DNA of 64,000 bases from Sialis fuliginosa (Eukaryota > Arthropoda > Insecta > Megaloptera > Sialidae). This document shows positions 36,108 through 46,916 of the stretch, piece after piece (positions within the stretch are counted from its first letter, which is position 1; each line of letters starts with the position of its first letter). Location: contig OY540821.1 of assembly GCA_961205875.1 (NCBI GenBank), forward strand, positions 13,454,001 to 13,518,000, given 5' to 3'. Below the pieces are notes generated by a model, which made no database searches, had not been told where the DNA came from, and was given only the letters and a program-made list of their open reading frames with translations. The position numbers and the translations under genes are program-made.

Positions 36108-36266
36108 CAGTGTAACCTCGTTAGTACGTTTTTGAACGAAGTGGAGGGGAGAAGAGAAACACGTACTATCAAGATTAACGAAATATTTTAACATGGGGTC
36201 TAATGGAAGAATATCGTGACCTAAAACACGTACTGTAGCAAAAAACGTACTAACGAAGTTCCACTG
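36108..36266. mobile_element. pogo/Tc1-mariner-type MITE, 159 bp
   Basis: The ends CAGTGTAACCTCGTTAGTACG and CGTACTAACGAAGTTCCACTG form a terminal inverted repeat of about 21-25 bp with two or three mismatches. TA duplications flank it at 36106-36107 and 36267-36268. CAGTGGAACCTCG-type ends with TA duplication are characteristic of pogo-like elements. It has no coding capacity. Confidence 0.88.
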
Positions 36267-36689
36267 TATTTAAAAAAAATCTTTAATTGACCCGCCCTCT
36301 TACTTTAATTTATTACGTGGCCCTTCATCAAAAAAATATTAATTCAAAAGTTTCTAAACCTAATAATAATATCTATTATATGTGTTAACACTATTCCTAT
36401 TCTGTAAAACAAGCCCCACGTCGAACAAATTAAACCGATACACAGTAAAAACAAGATATCGTAATTCCCAGATTCACTATTCGTGTTGCTCACTAATGTA
36501 TGCTAATTCATCATTATGCATTCACTATAGCGTCACTAATGCACTGCCTGAAACACCGTACCGGAAAAATATAAAAGCTAAAAAGTAGGTCTTACTATAT
36601 TACACAGCCCCATCTATTTTATAATACGACATTTTTATTTTTATTAACAATATAATTACTATACTTATAATTTACTTGAAATCAATACT

Positions 36690-36722
36690 TACCAACACAC
36701 GGGAAAAAACCATATCTGAGTA
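36690..36722 (-). other. Possible 23-nt microexon signal pair (weak)
   Basis: On the minus strand TTTACTCAG is followed by 23 nt (ATATGG...GTGTTG) and then a strong donor GTAAGTAT. Joined in the phase left by the 37.8-kb exon the 23 nt would be open and restore phase 0. Such signal pairs are expected by chance at low frequency in AT-rich DNA, so this is only a lead. Confidence 0.1.
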
Positions 36723-37033
36723 AACATTTGTTTTTAAAAAGCGTAATAAATCTAAATATTTGCATTTGAGTTATTTAACTCAAATTTTGTAAACTTTGCA
36801 AATATATCACATTAGATTTACTGTGTTGAATAACAAAAGGTAAATTCTGCTAAAATAAGGACTCTGAAATAATTTTGAATAAATAAGGATTTAGTGATTC
36901 AGCTCTGGTATAAATTTACATTCATGCTATTTATAAACATAGGCATACAAAATTAAAAATTATTTATTAATTATATGATAAGTATATAATTAAAGATTCA
37001 ATATAAAATAATTATATGTACTCTTACAAAAGC

Positions 37034-37255
37034 TTTTAGGCTTACGCGGTGATATTGATATGGATCTTGGCTTCTGGATTAAAGCCCTGTCGATTTACTC
37101 GTTCTATCGCCCAACGTTTCGTCACACATTGCAGTGAACATCTTCAGGGTTCTATGTTTCAATAGAGAAGTTTTCCACTGCAATGAATGACAAAAAATTG
37201 CCGAATGAACGTCCAAATCGACGCGGATTATACCCAGAAGCCAAGATACCTATAT
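37034..37255. mobile_element. Palindromic MITE family P, copy A
   Basis: It opens CGCGGTGATATTGATATGG followed by ATCTTGGCTTCTGG and closes CCAGAAGCCAAGAT. Inside are CCAACGTTTCGTC, CATTGCAGTGAACATCTTCA and AAATCGACGCGG, shared with copies at 37491-37662 and 45559-45752. No transposase is present. Copies A and B lie only about 240 bp apart in the same orientation. Confidence 0.8.
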
Positions 37256-37490
37256 GTACAGTGTACACTAATTTATAAAATTTTGTTACTTTTCAAAATT
37301 ATCCGCCTTTATAAAATATACGTAATAAATTGACTTTCTCTTAAAACAATACAAATTAATATGTTGACAATTTTTTGATTATTATAGCTAACGGTTGATT
37401 TTTAAATTTAAATAAAAAATTAAGTTAAATATGTAATAAAATTCCATTAAGTACTGCAATTTAAAAATTATTTGTATAGTTATACAAGTC

Positions 37491-37662
37491 TTCCGCGGTA
37501 ATCTTGATATGGATCTTGGCTTCTGGGGGGTATGCCGTATCGATTTGGTCGTGTTAACGGTCAACGTTTCGTCTCACATTTCAGTGGACATCTTCTGACA
37601 GAATATTTACACGACCAAATCGACGCGACTTACACCCAGAAGCCAAGATTCATGTATAGTAT
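37491..37662. mobile_element. Palindromic MITE family P, copy B
   Basis: It starts CCGCGGTAATCTTGATATGG then ATCTTGGCTTCTGG, and ends CCAGAAGCCAAGATTCATG. Internal GATTTGGTCGTG and CACGACCAAATC form an additional inverted pair around GTCAACGTTTCGTC. It is a shorter relative of copy A. Confidence 0.8.
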
Positions 37663-37825
37663 ATATATTAGCATTTTTGATAATGTTATGAGCTAAGAAA
37701 AATAAACAGACGTTTCATATTTAAATGCATTACATAATTTATCTTCCGGCAAATCTCAAAACTTTAACTTCATTATTCATCCTTTCATTTAATTATCAAG
37801 TTATTAAGACTGTTACATAACTTAC

Positions 37826-37874
37826 CGATAATAATCCGCAAAACGCTAGCGGCAAAGTGCTCCGAAGAGCCCAT
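37826..37874 (-). CDS. Candidate first coding exon, unknown product
   Basis: On the minus strand an ATG at 37874 in GTCTTCATGGGC opens a frame reading MGSSEHFAASVLRIII, and the exon ends in phase 1 at ATCG|GTAAGTTA (junction 37826/37825), a strong donor. A stop codon (TAG) lies in frame upstream, so the ATG would be a genuine start. The surrounding 130 bp (37826-37960) is about half GC with several CpGs, unlike its neighbours, as expected for a 5' exon or promoter. An acceptor-like TTATAACAG lies about 17 nt upstream of the ATG, so an upstream non-coding exon is possible. I do not recognise the peptide. The hydrophobic run AASVLRIII could begin a signal peptide. Confidence 0.33.
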
Positions 37875-37965
37875 GAAGACGTGGTGATGGACTGTTATAA
37901 GATGAATCACGTTCTACCTCTACCGCTCGTCATTATAGCCCGTTTAGGGCACCACCTCATTTTGT
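37875..37965 (-). promoter_or_regulatory. GC-rich 5' region of the candidate exon
   Basis: CpG-rich sequence (including GACGAGCGG and CCCTAAACGGGC) immediately upstream of the candidate ATG on the minus strand. It holds a short upstream ATG frame (MRWCPKRAIMTSG...) ending before the main ATG. No TATA box stands out. It could be 5' UTR or core promoter. Confidence 0.25.
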
Positions 37966-38795
37966 AAATGTCTATTTTATATTACTTTATGTTATACACA
38001 CATTCAAGTTACCTATGAAACATAACGTCTTATATTTTTGTTTTAATAAGTACAATTGTTACTTTATCACCATGTCACTAGATTCAAGTTTTTGTTTAAT
38101 AATGTTTATTTGATTGTATTAATTTATAAATTCTTTTGTACGTTGTTGGAGTTTATAAAATATTCTTTCAGGTTACTGTTTCTTTTATAAATAATTTTTC
38201 ACTGTCTTTTTTGTATGAAATGTATTTTCTTCAAAGAAAATAATTCTTCAGATGATAACCTGGACAGATATAAAAAATAAAGTTAAATTTTGTTAACATT
38301 TTTCTTACATAAAATGTCAACAAAAACAAATATAAGTTCTGGAATATGTTGATATAAATAATACGTTTTGAAGATTATATGTACCCCTGTCTTAATAAAT
38401 TTTCTAAACCTTTTTATTGCATTCTTTAGAGAAAGTTATGAATTAATGATGGGACAGAAGGGAAATTTAATAAAATAGTATGTTTAACATAAATAAAATG
38501 TTAAAAAAACATACACTTAATACGGTTCTGTAGACGGAAAAAGAAGGACATAAAAACAATAATATACGTTATGTCACAAACAATTAACAAGGAAACGAAA
38601 TTAGGATATATCTTTCCGAGACAGTTCTTTAATATTTTTTCTTTCATCTGCTAATTGCTATGTATGTTTGTAGTTCTGCAACATATTGACTTTGACGCAG
38701 AACAACATAGATATCTCTGGGCCAATGATGGACAGACAGCCAGACTTCCGATCTACCCGGCTAGTTAATTAATGTTGGATAATCTCCCTTTTGTT

Positions 38796-39265
38796 CAGTA
38801 GCGGCCCGTTGAGAAATAAATATACTTTATATTTATATATTATATATACCTACTACATTTCTAAAACATAATATGCAACTGTCATAAAATTAACTACTAC
38901 CTATCTCAAGAATTTGAGATAAAATATCTCCGATCTGAATACATCGATATAATATGGTAAATAAAATTATATACAGTTATATTCAGCAAAATATCAGCTT
39001 TCCAACAATATGTAAAAAAAGATCGAGTGCTATTTTAAAAAAACAAATACAGTTGACCTGCTGCCAATCCTGTTAAGCGCTACGAAAAATATTCAAATCT
39101 ATCTTCAACAGCAGAGCATAAAACCATGAAAAATGGCATTTGTTCCAGATCTCTAAACTAGGTCTTTCGAGGCTGAGATATCATTCAATATGGCAGTTTA
39201 GTCATTTCAGTAATTTTGATATATTCTAGTTTTTATTATAACAATTATATCACAGTACGCCACTG
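38796..39265. mobile_element. hAT-like element, ~470 bp
   Basis: It starts CAGTAGCGGCCCG and ends GTACGCCACTG; the complement of the end is CAGTGGCGTAC, so the shared terminus is CAGTRGCG. ATCTCCCA follows the right end and ATCTCCCT occurs 6 bp before the left end, a displaced candidate duplication. The interior is AT-rich and non-coding. Confidence 0.55.
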
Positions 39266-39269
39266 ATCT

Positions 39270-40405
39270 CCCATCGTCGTGTCAGAAATTCTAGAGCACT
39301 GACAGCTGAATGGCCGGGCTTGTTAGTCCGTGTTCTTCTACTTTGTTACTGTATCCGTGATAGCCGATCTTATATCTACCGGACCTTCAACGTCTAAACA
39401 TGTCCGTATGTACGTACCTATATATTCGTATTTACCAGTTGATATGATTTCTGTTTTATTGATTTTATTTTGTTCTATACATACTCGTACGTAGGCGTAT
39501 CAAGTTTTTATACTTTTAAATACCTATGTAGTTCTTATTTTTGGTAACTTACATGTTATTTCATATCTACAATTATGAATTTCTAAATTTAAATTTTTGA
39601 GAAAGAATGATTTTAGATATATACCGCGGATTCGCCCGTTTTTATGACAATTTATATAATTTATAAAATCTAATATCATTGGTTCTATAACACTTTGCAC
39701 TTACATTTATTTTGCCAACATTAAAGATTTGAAACTCAAAAGTAAAATGATTTTTAGAGTCAAAAATTTTCATGTTAATGAAGTTTTTTGAAATTGATAT
39801 TAATTGTAGTTAAAGAGTTAGTTAGGTTATTAATTTATAAATTTCGCAAGATATAGATATTTCAACAATAAACACTGCAATAGAATTATACGTTTATGTT
39901 TTTTCGTAATACTGATTTTAAAACTTCAAATATTTGAAATACATTACATTCACACAAATAATAATTACAAGGTAAAAGCAAAAAAATACGTTCCATTGTT
40001 ATTTAAATACGTATACAAAAAGTAAACAGCACAAGAAATAATAATATTATTTCCCTCCGTGTTTCGGTCTGCAATAATGAGGCTTTATAAAGAGAGAAGT
40101 GATAAAACTGACCGAGAAGCTTGAAAGCGTATTCAAATCAAAGCTTTACGAGCAGCTTTGGACAGAAATGTGAAAGCTCGCAGCGGGAAATACGTCACAC
40201 AATGTAATAAAGTGGAACAAGCTTTGTATAGAAAATAATGTATAGATATATATAAGATTGAAGGTATTTTAATTGAAAATAATTTATATATCTGTACAAT
40301 GTACATGTACTACACAAGCTGAAAAGACTGGCCTGACATACAGATGGCAAAATCAACAACTTATTCAGATTTCATAATAATGCAGTTATAAGATATTTTT
40401 TATAA
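39270..40405. other. Non-coding stretch, nothing firmly recognised
   Basis: A higher-complexity patch at 39270-39415 (GACAGCTGAATGGCCGGGC) and another at 40050-40200 (GAGCAGCTTTGGACAGAAATG) have no coding or repeat support. Confidence 0.4.
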
Positions 40406-40410
40406 AACCG

Positions 40411-40474
40411 TTCCTGAATTATATGCATTTCAATTTTTATAACGGTAAAAATTAAAATGCCCATAATTCAAGAA
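40411..40474. repeat. 64-nt hairpin, miRNA-precursor-sized
   Basis: TTCCTGAATTATATGCATTTCAATTTTTA pairs with its near complement TAAAAATTAAAATGCCCATAATTCAAGAA around a 6-nt loop (TAACGG), with about four mismatches in a 29-bp stem. The size would suit a miRNA precursor, but AT-rich hairpins this size arise readily by chance or from MITE decay. Confidence 0.3.
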
Positions 40475-40743
40475 TAGGCGCAAAACAACTTATTGCCACT
40501 GTTTTTAAAATGCCGCAAGCTCAGATACAAGAATTCGTTATAAAAATAAGGAGTTCCTTTAGTAATTACATGACTATAGCATGATGTTATCTTTCTTTAA
40601 AAACCTTCAAACCATATCTGATACTTTTTTTCAAAAAGTACTTTTACCAAACTATTTGAGTTCGCCACATTAAAGGACTCACCCTGTATAAAATAAATAT
40701 TATATACTGATAGAAAACTTAAGACCCTATAACTAGTTTAGAT

Positions 40744-40966
40744 CAGTGGTTCCCAAATTTATTTTGTCGTGAAAATCGATTTTTCAAAAATTGTGGAACC
40801 CTTATATTTATATTTTCCCGCCACCTTCATACCTAAAAAAATACAGTTGACTTCAGTCAACTTTCGCGCTTAAAGGGTTAATAATAACTTTGTAAGCAAC
40901 ACAAAAAAACACGCAGAACTTCTGAATTTTCCCATAAAACCCCGGAGTTCAGCGGAACCAACGTTT
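40744..40966 (+). mobile_element. hAT-type remnant, right end lost
   Basis: The left terminus CAGTGGTTCCCAAATTTATTTTG is followed by TTGTGGAACCCTTATATTTATATTTTCCC. Near the right side ACCCCGGAGTTCAGCGGAACC is a typical subterminal string of the same class. The terminal GGGAACCACTG expected on the right is absent, so the copy is truncated or decayed. Confidence 0.6.
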
Positions 40967-41740
40967 CTTCATCAAAAGGTCGAGTTAAACCGTCGCGAAG
41001 CCGCGAGGAAAAAATAATAATTTATATAAACTTTTTAAGATGGATATATGTAGAAAACTATATTGACATTTAAATTAAATTTTAGAAGCACTGTTTTCTA
41101 TAACAAACAAACTTCAGAATCTGTTTCACAAACGGTTAATAAATTCCGGGACGAATAGCAGATAACATAAATTACAATATTTTCTAGTAATACAAATTCA
41201 AATTTGCCGCTATGCTGTAAAGTAGTGAACGCCATCTGTTACAGTTTTTGGTGCAACTTGTCCTCGTGCAATCCTGCGGTATATACGTGCTCTATATTTA
41301 TAAGAATACAAGCAAACTATTGTCGGCTTTCGTGTTGGGTAAAACTGATTACAATTACACAAATTATAGAATTTGATGATTTTTTATTTTTTTTATAGAA
41401 AATACGTTAATTCAATTATATCAATATGTAATTAGTAACAGATTCGGTTTAGATAAATAGCCCGTGCATGCCAGTAACATCCTTAAAAAAATGTATACAA
41501 AATTCGATGTGAATCACTTTATTTACTTGTTTCGAAGTCAGTGGAACTTTTACATTTTAACCAAAATTCAAGCCTAATTTTAAATTAAGTATAAAGTATT
41601 AAATGAAAGAGGAAGATTGAGCAAGATAGGGACATGGGGTAAGAAGGTATAAGCTTTTATTTTAAATGTTGCTAATGCTTTTTGGACTCGACAAAAAAAT
41701 GAAAATTTATGTAAATTTTTAGAACATACACGAGCTTTGA

Positions 41741-41942
41741 TAATAATTATTTTTTACCAAATCTAGTGAATTATTTTTATAGATCAGACTTTTCTATTTT
41801 GCTATCGAAGCAATAACCAAGCTGATAGCCTTTTCTTAAAAACTCGGTAAAAAACGGCCGTACAACGATAAAAAAAATTGATTGAAAACAAAAGTCTGAT
41901 GTACAAAAGTTATTCATTAGATTTGGTAAAAAAAAATTATTA
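41741..41942. mobile_element. MITE-like inverted repeat, 53-bp arms
   Basis: TAATAATTATTTTTTACCAAATCTAGTGAA... at the left is the inverse of ...TTCATTAGATTTGGTAAAAAAAAATTATTA at the right, with about 85% match. The centre includes GCTATCGAAGC...GCTGATAGC. No terminal duplication is visible and nothing is encoded. Confidence 0.65.
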
Positions 41943-42565
41943 TGGTCCATGGAGACTCTAAAAATAGATTTTTATAGTAAAAAAATTCAACGCCCTCAAC
42001 AAAAAATCCGGTTAAGAGTACAAGACCTTTTATTTTCAAATTAATCTGTTAAAAGAACATTAATTATGAGGTCACAGTTTCGGAATAACTAAACTATAAT
42101 AATATTATCACAACAATCAAATATACGCTAGTTTTCTATAAAAACTACCACTTATTAAAATATAATCTAGTTCAATTACGAGATATATTGAGAATTCTAG
42201 AATTGATACAAATATTTAAGTACAGTAAATTTATTTCAATTCCCCTATTCACGAATTCACTTTTACCGGATACCCTGTACAATATTCAGATGTGGTTGCT
42301 GCAGATATAGAATATTTTATATGCAAATCCTTTATTTTGGATACCATAAGCTTCTGGTTGGTCGTCTATTTAATATGCAAATAAGCTAAAGTATTATAAG
42401 ACCGCGAAAAATTTTCCCTGGCAGTTTTTATGCTACCGTTAAAATTTTATTCTAACCCCTTTAATAGTCTTTGTCACAATGAATCTGAATATATCTTAAC
42501 ATAGATTAATTTTTTTTATACAGATGCAGAAGTCATATGATGGTAAACAGTTTTATATTTTAGAT

Positions 42566-42683
42566 CAGGGGTTCTCAAACTTATATGGACCGGGACCCAC
42601 TTTTAACAATGGAAACTTTTCGCGACTCTATATTTTTTCAGTTTCAAAACTCGGTCTGCGACCCACATTTTGAGAACCTCTTG
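42566..42683. mobile_element. hAT-type MITE, 118 bp
   Basis: It starts CAGGGGTTCTCAAACTTATATGG and ends CATTTTGAGAACCTCTTG. The terminal 15 bp are inverted with few mismatches. The first 60 bp are highly similar to 58213-58275. The flanking 8-mers do not match, so the insertion is old or one flank was altered. Confidence 0.7.
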
Positions 42684-42689
42684 GGCTTC

Positions 42690-43905
42690 TTAATATTTGT
42701 TCAATGTATGAATAATATATTGAGATTTTGTCATCAAATATAGTTTTTCAAAACATTATGAAATTGAATGTAAAATAATTTCACACATTTTGTTAAACTA
42801 TTTGGTATAAATATATCAAACAAAATCCTTTAAAAAATTATATAGCATAGATTTATAAAAATAATTCATTGCGATATAAATCTTTTAAATCCTTTTATAT
42901 GTTTTTTAGGTTTTTTATGATAACTTTTAAATTCTATAAAAATTCTATACATGTAATCGATTTGTATAATACAGTTTTTGTATATACCATTGCAAATAAA
43001 TCTTTTTTTACTTTAATTTATTATTTTTATTAATTTTTGTCACGTATAAAATAAAAATATCAATAATAATGAATATAAAAGGTCATGTGGCAATTTTGGT
43101 TTCAAAGAAACCAATCAGACCTCATATTCTATATTTATATTTTTACCGCGATAAAGTAAACTTAATTTGTGAAATAAATTATACATTATTGTTAGTACAA
43201 ACTTCATTTTAAAAATCACTTTCACTCATAACTTCTAACAAGGTGGAAATGATGTTAAAGAAAAGTTCTAACAAAATGAAGAAATACGAAAAACTTTTTC
43301 TTTCTTCATTGAGCGCTGAAGTTAAATATAATGTTCAATTTGGTTCAGTAGTAAAAAAAAAGAAACATAGAGAATCTACCGTAAAGATGCTGGAAAATTA
43401 TTATAAAAACTGATGTGAAATATAAGTGCATAGATTTCAAACTTTCTTTTACGCCATTTAATAGCATTCATTAAAAATGGGAAAAAAGTTCAAGTTAAAT
43501 TAAAGTTTCTAAAAAAAAATATCGGTAAAATACTTACATCGTTTATTTTGCAAAAAAAAAACATTAGAACAAAAAATATGATGTTCATTAAACTAAAGAA
43601 AGAAAGAATCTCTATCTGGATTTGAATTTAAATAAAATACGACTCTAATATTAAAGACGTTATCTCAAGATTTGAATACATAAATTTATTCAAAATCATG
43701 TATTGAAGTTTTTTTTTATTCTTTCTTATATTAATATAAGTAATTTTAATTTAATGTAATTGTTTCAAACCAGTTTGTAATTTTTAAAATATAAATATCA
43801 TTATGGAGAATCATACATGACTTCCATGTTCTTTAATATCTTTTTAAATAATTTTTAATATATATAAAATTTCAATGGAATTTGTGAGAAATAAAACTCA
43901 CCTTT
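42690..43905. other. AT-rich non-coding stretch, nothing recognised
   Basis: AT-rich sequence with no gene, terminal repeat or GC island that I can support. Confidence 0.5.
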
Positions 43906-43906
43906 G

Positions 43907-44160
43907 TATTATAAATATTAGATTTCCGATATCCTAATGTCAATTAGTACCAAAACCAATAGGTCTGGAGTAATCACTGAGACAAATATTTTGCCCGCAA
44001 ATAATTCAGATCGGTGCATTTTTAAAGTAGTTATCGTGAACGAAAGAAAATTCTACATCCAGACACACAAACACACGCACAGCCGCCATGCAGAAATTAA
44101 CATTTCATTACGTTTTGAAAGTAGTACAATCAGAATCTACTCTTATCTCGGATAAGATTT
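43907..44160 (-). other. Possible minus-strand exon edge
   Basis: On the minus strand AATACAAAG|GTGAGT (junction 43908/43907) is a good donor-like string. Upstream lies moderately complex sequence that includes the plus-strand open frame 43937-44155. If transcription starts in the GC-rich block at 44353-44727, this could be the end of a 5' non-coding exon leading to the 37.8-kb candidate exon. This is inference only. Confidence 0.15.
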
Positions 44161-44352
44161 TTTGACGGTATTACAATACTTCCGTTTCCTTCGGAAAATG
44201 ATAGTAAAAAGAAAACTGCACTTGAATTTGATCAGTCATTCCAAAAGTTTGTCCATCCCTGTTCTAAACATTAAATACAAGTAGTTATCAAAATATTAAC
44301 TTCTATTTACGCATATTACATATTTTACATAAAGCAATACATTTCCATTTAT

Positions 44353-44727
44353 TTAAGCTAAAAAAATCGCATTGGGCGCCTTCGATTTTCTCTCCATATT
44401 GATGAAATATATATCTACATATGCACATACATTTACTGTATGTAGGTTGATGGTTTTCCCATCTGAGGCAATATAAAAGGTTTTCACAGAAAACCAGAGA
44501 GAGAGACGGAGTAACACATATGAGGTTAAAGTATTCGATTTACAGAGATAAGCGCAACTGCTAGCTTTCGGCTCAGCGCGTTTCGGGATTTGCACATCAA
44601 TGCAGCCTGAGTGCGTCGTAACTGGGCGGTGGGTGGGTGGACGAGAGTGTCGGTGGATGTGGATAGACTTGATGGGTCTCCCTTGTTGTTTCCGACAAAT
44701 GCAAGAAATGCAACGAAATTGGAACAA
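44353..44727 (-). other. GC-richer 375-bp open stretch, unassigned
   Basis: One of the longest open frames in the window runs on the minus strand for 124 codons, opening at TTG rather than ATG. It covers a block of clearly raised GC (GTGGGTGGGTGGACGAG, CTCAGCGCGTTTCGGG). The predicted residues include CICRKQQGRPIKS and RHSRPPTHRPV, with no recognisable domain. It may be a promoter or 5' UTR, a conserved non-coding element, or an unrecognised exon. Confidence 0.25.
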
Positions 44728-45558
44728 ATATATACAGGTTGGTAGAATAGTAGTGAGTCTACGGCGGGAAAATGTTTAGATTTTCTTGGATTTTACGAAA
44801 TTAAATAACGTTGAATTTTATTCATTCAAACTGTAGATATTTTATTTAAGTTATAAATACTTTTGAAATAAAAATAAGAAAAAATGATACAAATGAGATA
44901 AAGTTTCTAACTCCTACAGGTAAGATTCAAATGTACGTTTATGATTTAAGCAAGAAAATAAATTATTATTTTTAAACAATGTGTAGTCTGTCTTAAAATG
45001 TTATTTCTAATATTAATAACATTAGTTAAAGCTCATATAAAATAGTAATAAATATACAAACACGATATTTAAAATCACCCCTATATGCTAGTATATTTTT
45101 CGCATATAGTAACAAAAGTGCAATACGGGTTTATATATCGTTGACTTATGTTTATTTTATTGTGGATTTAAAAGATCAAAACAATTCTTTGTGTTTTTGT
45201 TTTTTTTTTTTTACTTTTTACTGATGCTATCAAATAATATATAGTTTTTTATGAAGTTAGAATAAGAATAAATATTATATACGTTGTATAACTAAATATT
45301 TGACCATTTGTTTTATCTAATTATAAAATTTAAAGACAAAACAGCCAAGTTTGATGTATTAAAGTTATTTAAATATACAGGTATAGAAGTTATTAAATAT
45401 ATTCTATAAGTTCAAATGTGTCTAGTTTTCCTACTAAAATATGTATTATCTGTGGTTTTAAAGAAAGAATACAAAACTAATTTCCAAGTTAATTTATCAA
45501 CTAAAGAAAGTTATCGAAAATCAAACAAGTACATTTTATTGAGAGAAAAAACTAACAA

Positions 45559-45752
45559 GATATATGGATTATGGTTTTTGGGTATAAGCTACGTAAATTT
45601 GGTTGTTTTATTGGTCAACGTTCCGTCGTACATTACAGTGGACATCTTCAGAAAGTGTATTTAAATGTGCGACGAAACGTTGACCAATAAAACGATTAAA
45701 TCGACGCGGCTTTTATTCAGAAGCCAAGATTCATATTAAAATCACCGCGGTA
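45559..45752. mobile_element. Palindromic MITE family P, copy C
   Basis: ATTGGTCAACGTTCCGTCG and CGACGAAACGTTGACCAAT form a strong inverted pair in the centre. The outer right arm AATCGACGCGGC...CAGAAGCCAAGATTCATA...ATCACCGCGG matches family P. The left arm is more decayed (GGATTATGGTTTTTGGGTATAAGC). It overlaps the tail of a chance open frame 45416-45664. Confidence 0.8.
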
Positions 45753-45759
45753 GCTTAAA

Positions 45760-46908
45760 AGCTTCTATAATAATATATATAATAATGTAAAAACTAGTAC
45801 ATTTTTGTAACCAAAAACGGTTATACTCGTAATTTTTAACATATTAATAACAAGAATTTACTGAGAATTATACCTTCTTCTAATATGAATAAGTTTTTAT
45901 TAACCTCAAAAATTGTTTATGTTATATTATATTAAATATAATATCTTCATTTTACATAGCATTAAAATTACTTTGAAGTTGTTGTCTAGATCGGGTTTAA
46001 TTTAAGAAAGTAACAATTTCATAATCCATACATTTTTGGTTCAGGTTTCGTGCAAGAAAATACATAAACATATTTCAACGAAATATCACAACGAAAAAAT
46101 CAAGTAAATTCGCTTCAAAACTTGGAACGAATCGGACAATCATTTTACAATCTCTTAAAAATTGGAAAACTATCGCGAGCTGTAAAGTTCCTTGGTGCAC
46201 TCAAGACTTCTCCGCTTTTAAAGCGCTTGTCAGCACTAAATATTGCGCAAAATAGCTCTGGTGGCAATTGTTTTAGGTACGTGAGGAAAGCATGCAAGTG
46301 ACTAACATGACAAGAATCTGATTTCCCCTTGTGATCAGATTTACAACGGTTTACCCTACTTTTTGCCCAGAAAGAAGAATCTCAATAATATTTAAATTAA
46401 TGTATTATTCGTAGCAAACTCATCAAATACTACTTTTGATGAAAAAGGATAAATATTTTGCGAAGAAAACGCAAAACTTTTTGGTAGTTTCGTAGTAAAC
46501 GGTCATATTGATTAATACACATTATACTTTATCAGTTGTGTTTTTCCTTTCGACTGATTACGACTCAAGATTAATGTCTGATGCAACCACGTGATTTTTC
46601 AAACGTTTCAACTTTAATTGTCTGCGCGGAGAGATTTGTATCATGACGTATGTTTTTGTGTTTGGATAAAAGTTGTGTGGAGTTTCTAATCTATGGGAAG
46701 GTTTAAGTGGGTTTTTATAAATAAGATATATACAAAATATTTGAAAAATGTATTACATTAAACTGTTACTTTTAGAAATATTACCGTATAAACAAACTAT
46801 GAAAAATAATGTTTTTTAATTAGACTTTTCATACAAACTTATTTTATATATTTAGTATAAAAAGGTTGTGAGTTTGACTGTTGGTCTTCGATGTTTTCAA
46901 AATGTATG
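45760..46908. other. Non-coding stretch, nothing firmly recognised
   Basis: AT-rich, with a slightly more complex patch at about 46080-46330 (GCGAGCTGTAAAGTTCCTTGG) that has no open frame of note. Confidence 0.45.
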
Positions 46909-46916
46909 GTTACACT

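Noticed and set aside
38782..38789. ATCTCCCT as the left target duplication of the 38796-39265 element
   Set aside because: It is 6 bp away from the element's left end, so the match to ATCTCCCA on the right may be chance. Not counted as firm.
44235..44261. AAAAGTTTGTCCATCCCTG as a hAT right terminus
   Set aside because: It looks like such an end, but no left terminus or matching flank could be found within the preceding kilobase.
44907..44930. Plus-strand CTCCTACAG|GTAAGA as a second ratchet site
   Set aside because: The pyrimidine tract is short, the only branch-like CTAAC is about 9 nt from the junction, and it is on the strand opposite to the other splice signals.
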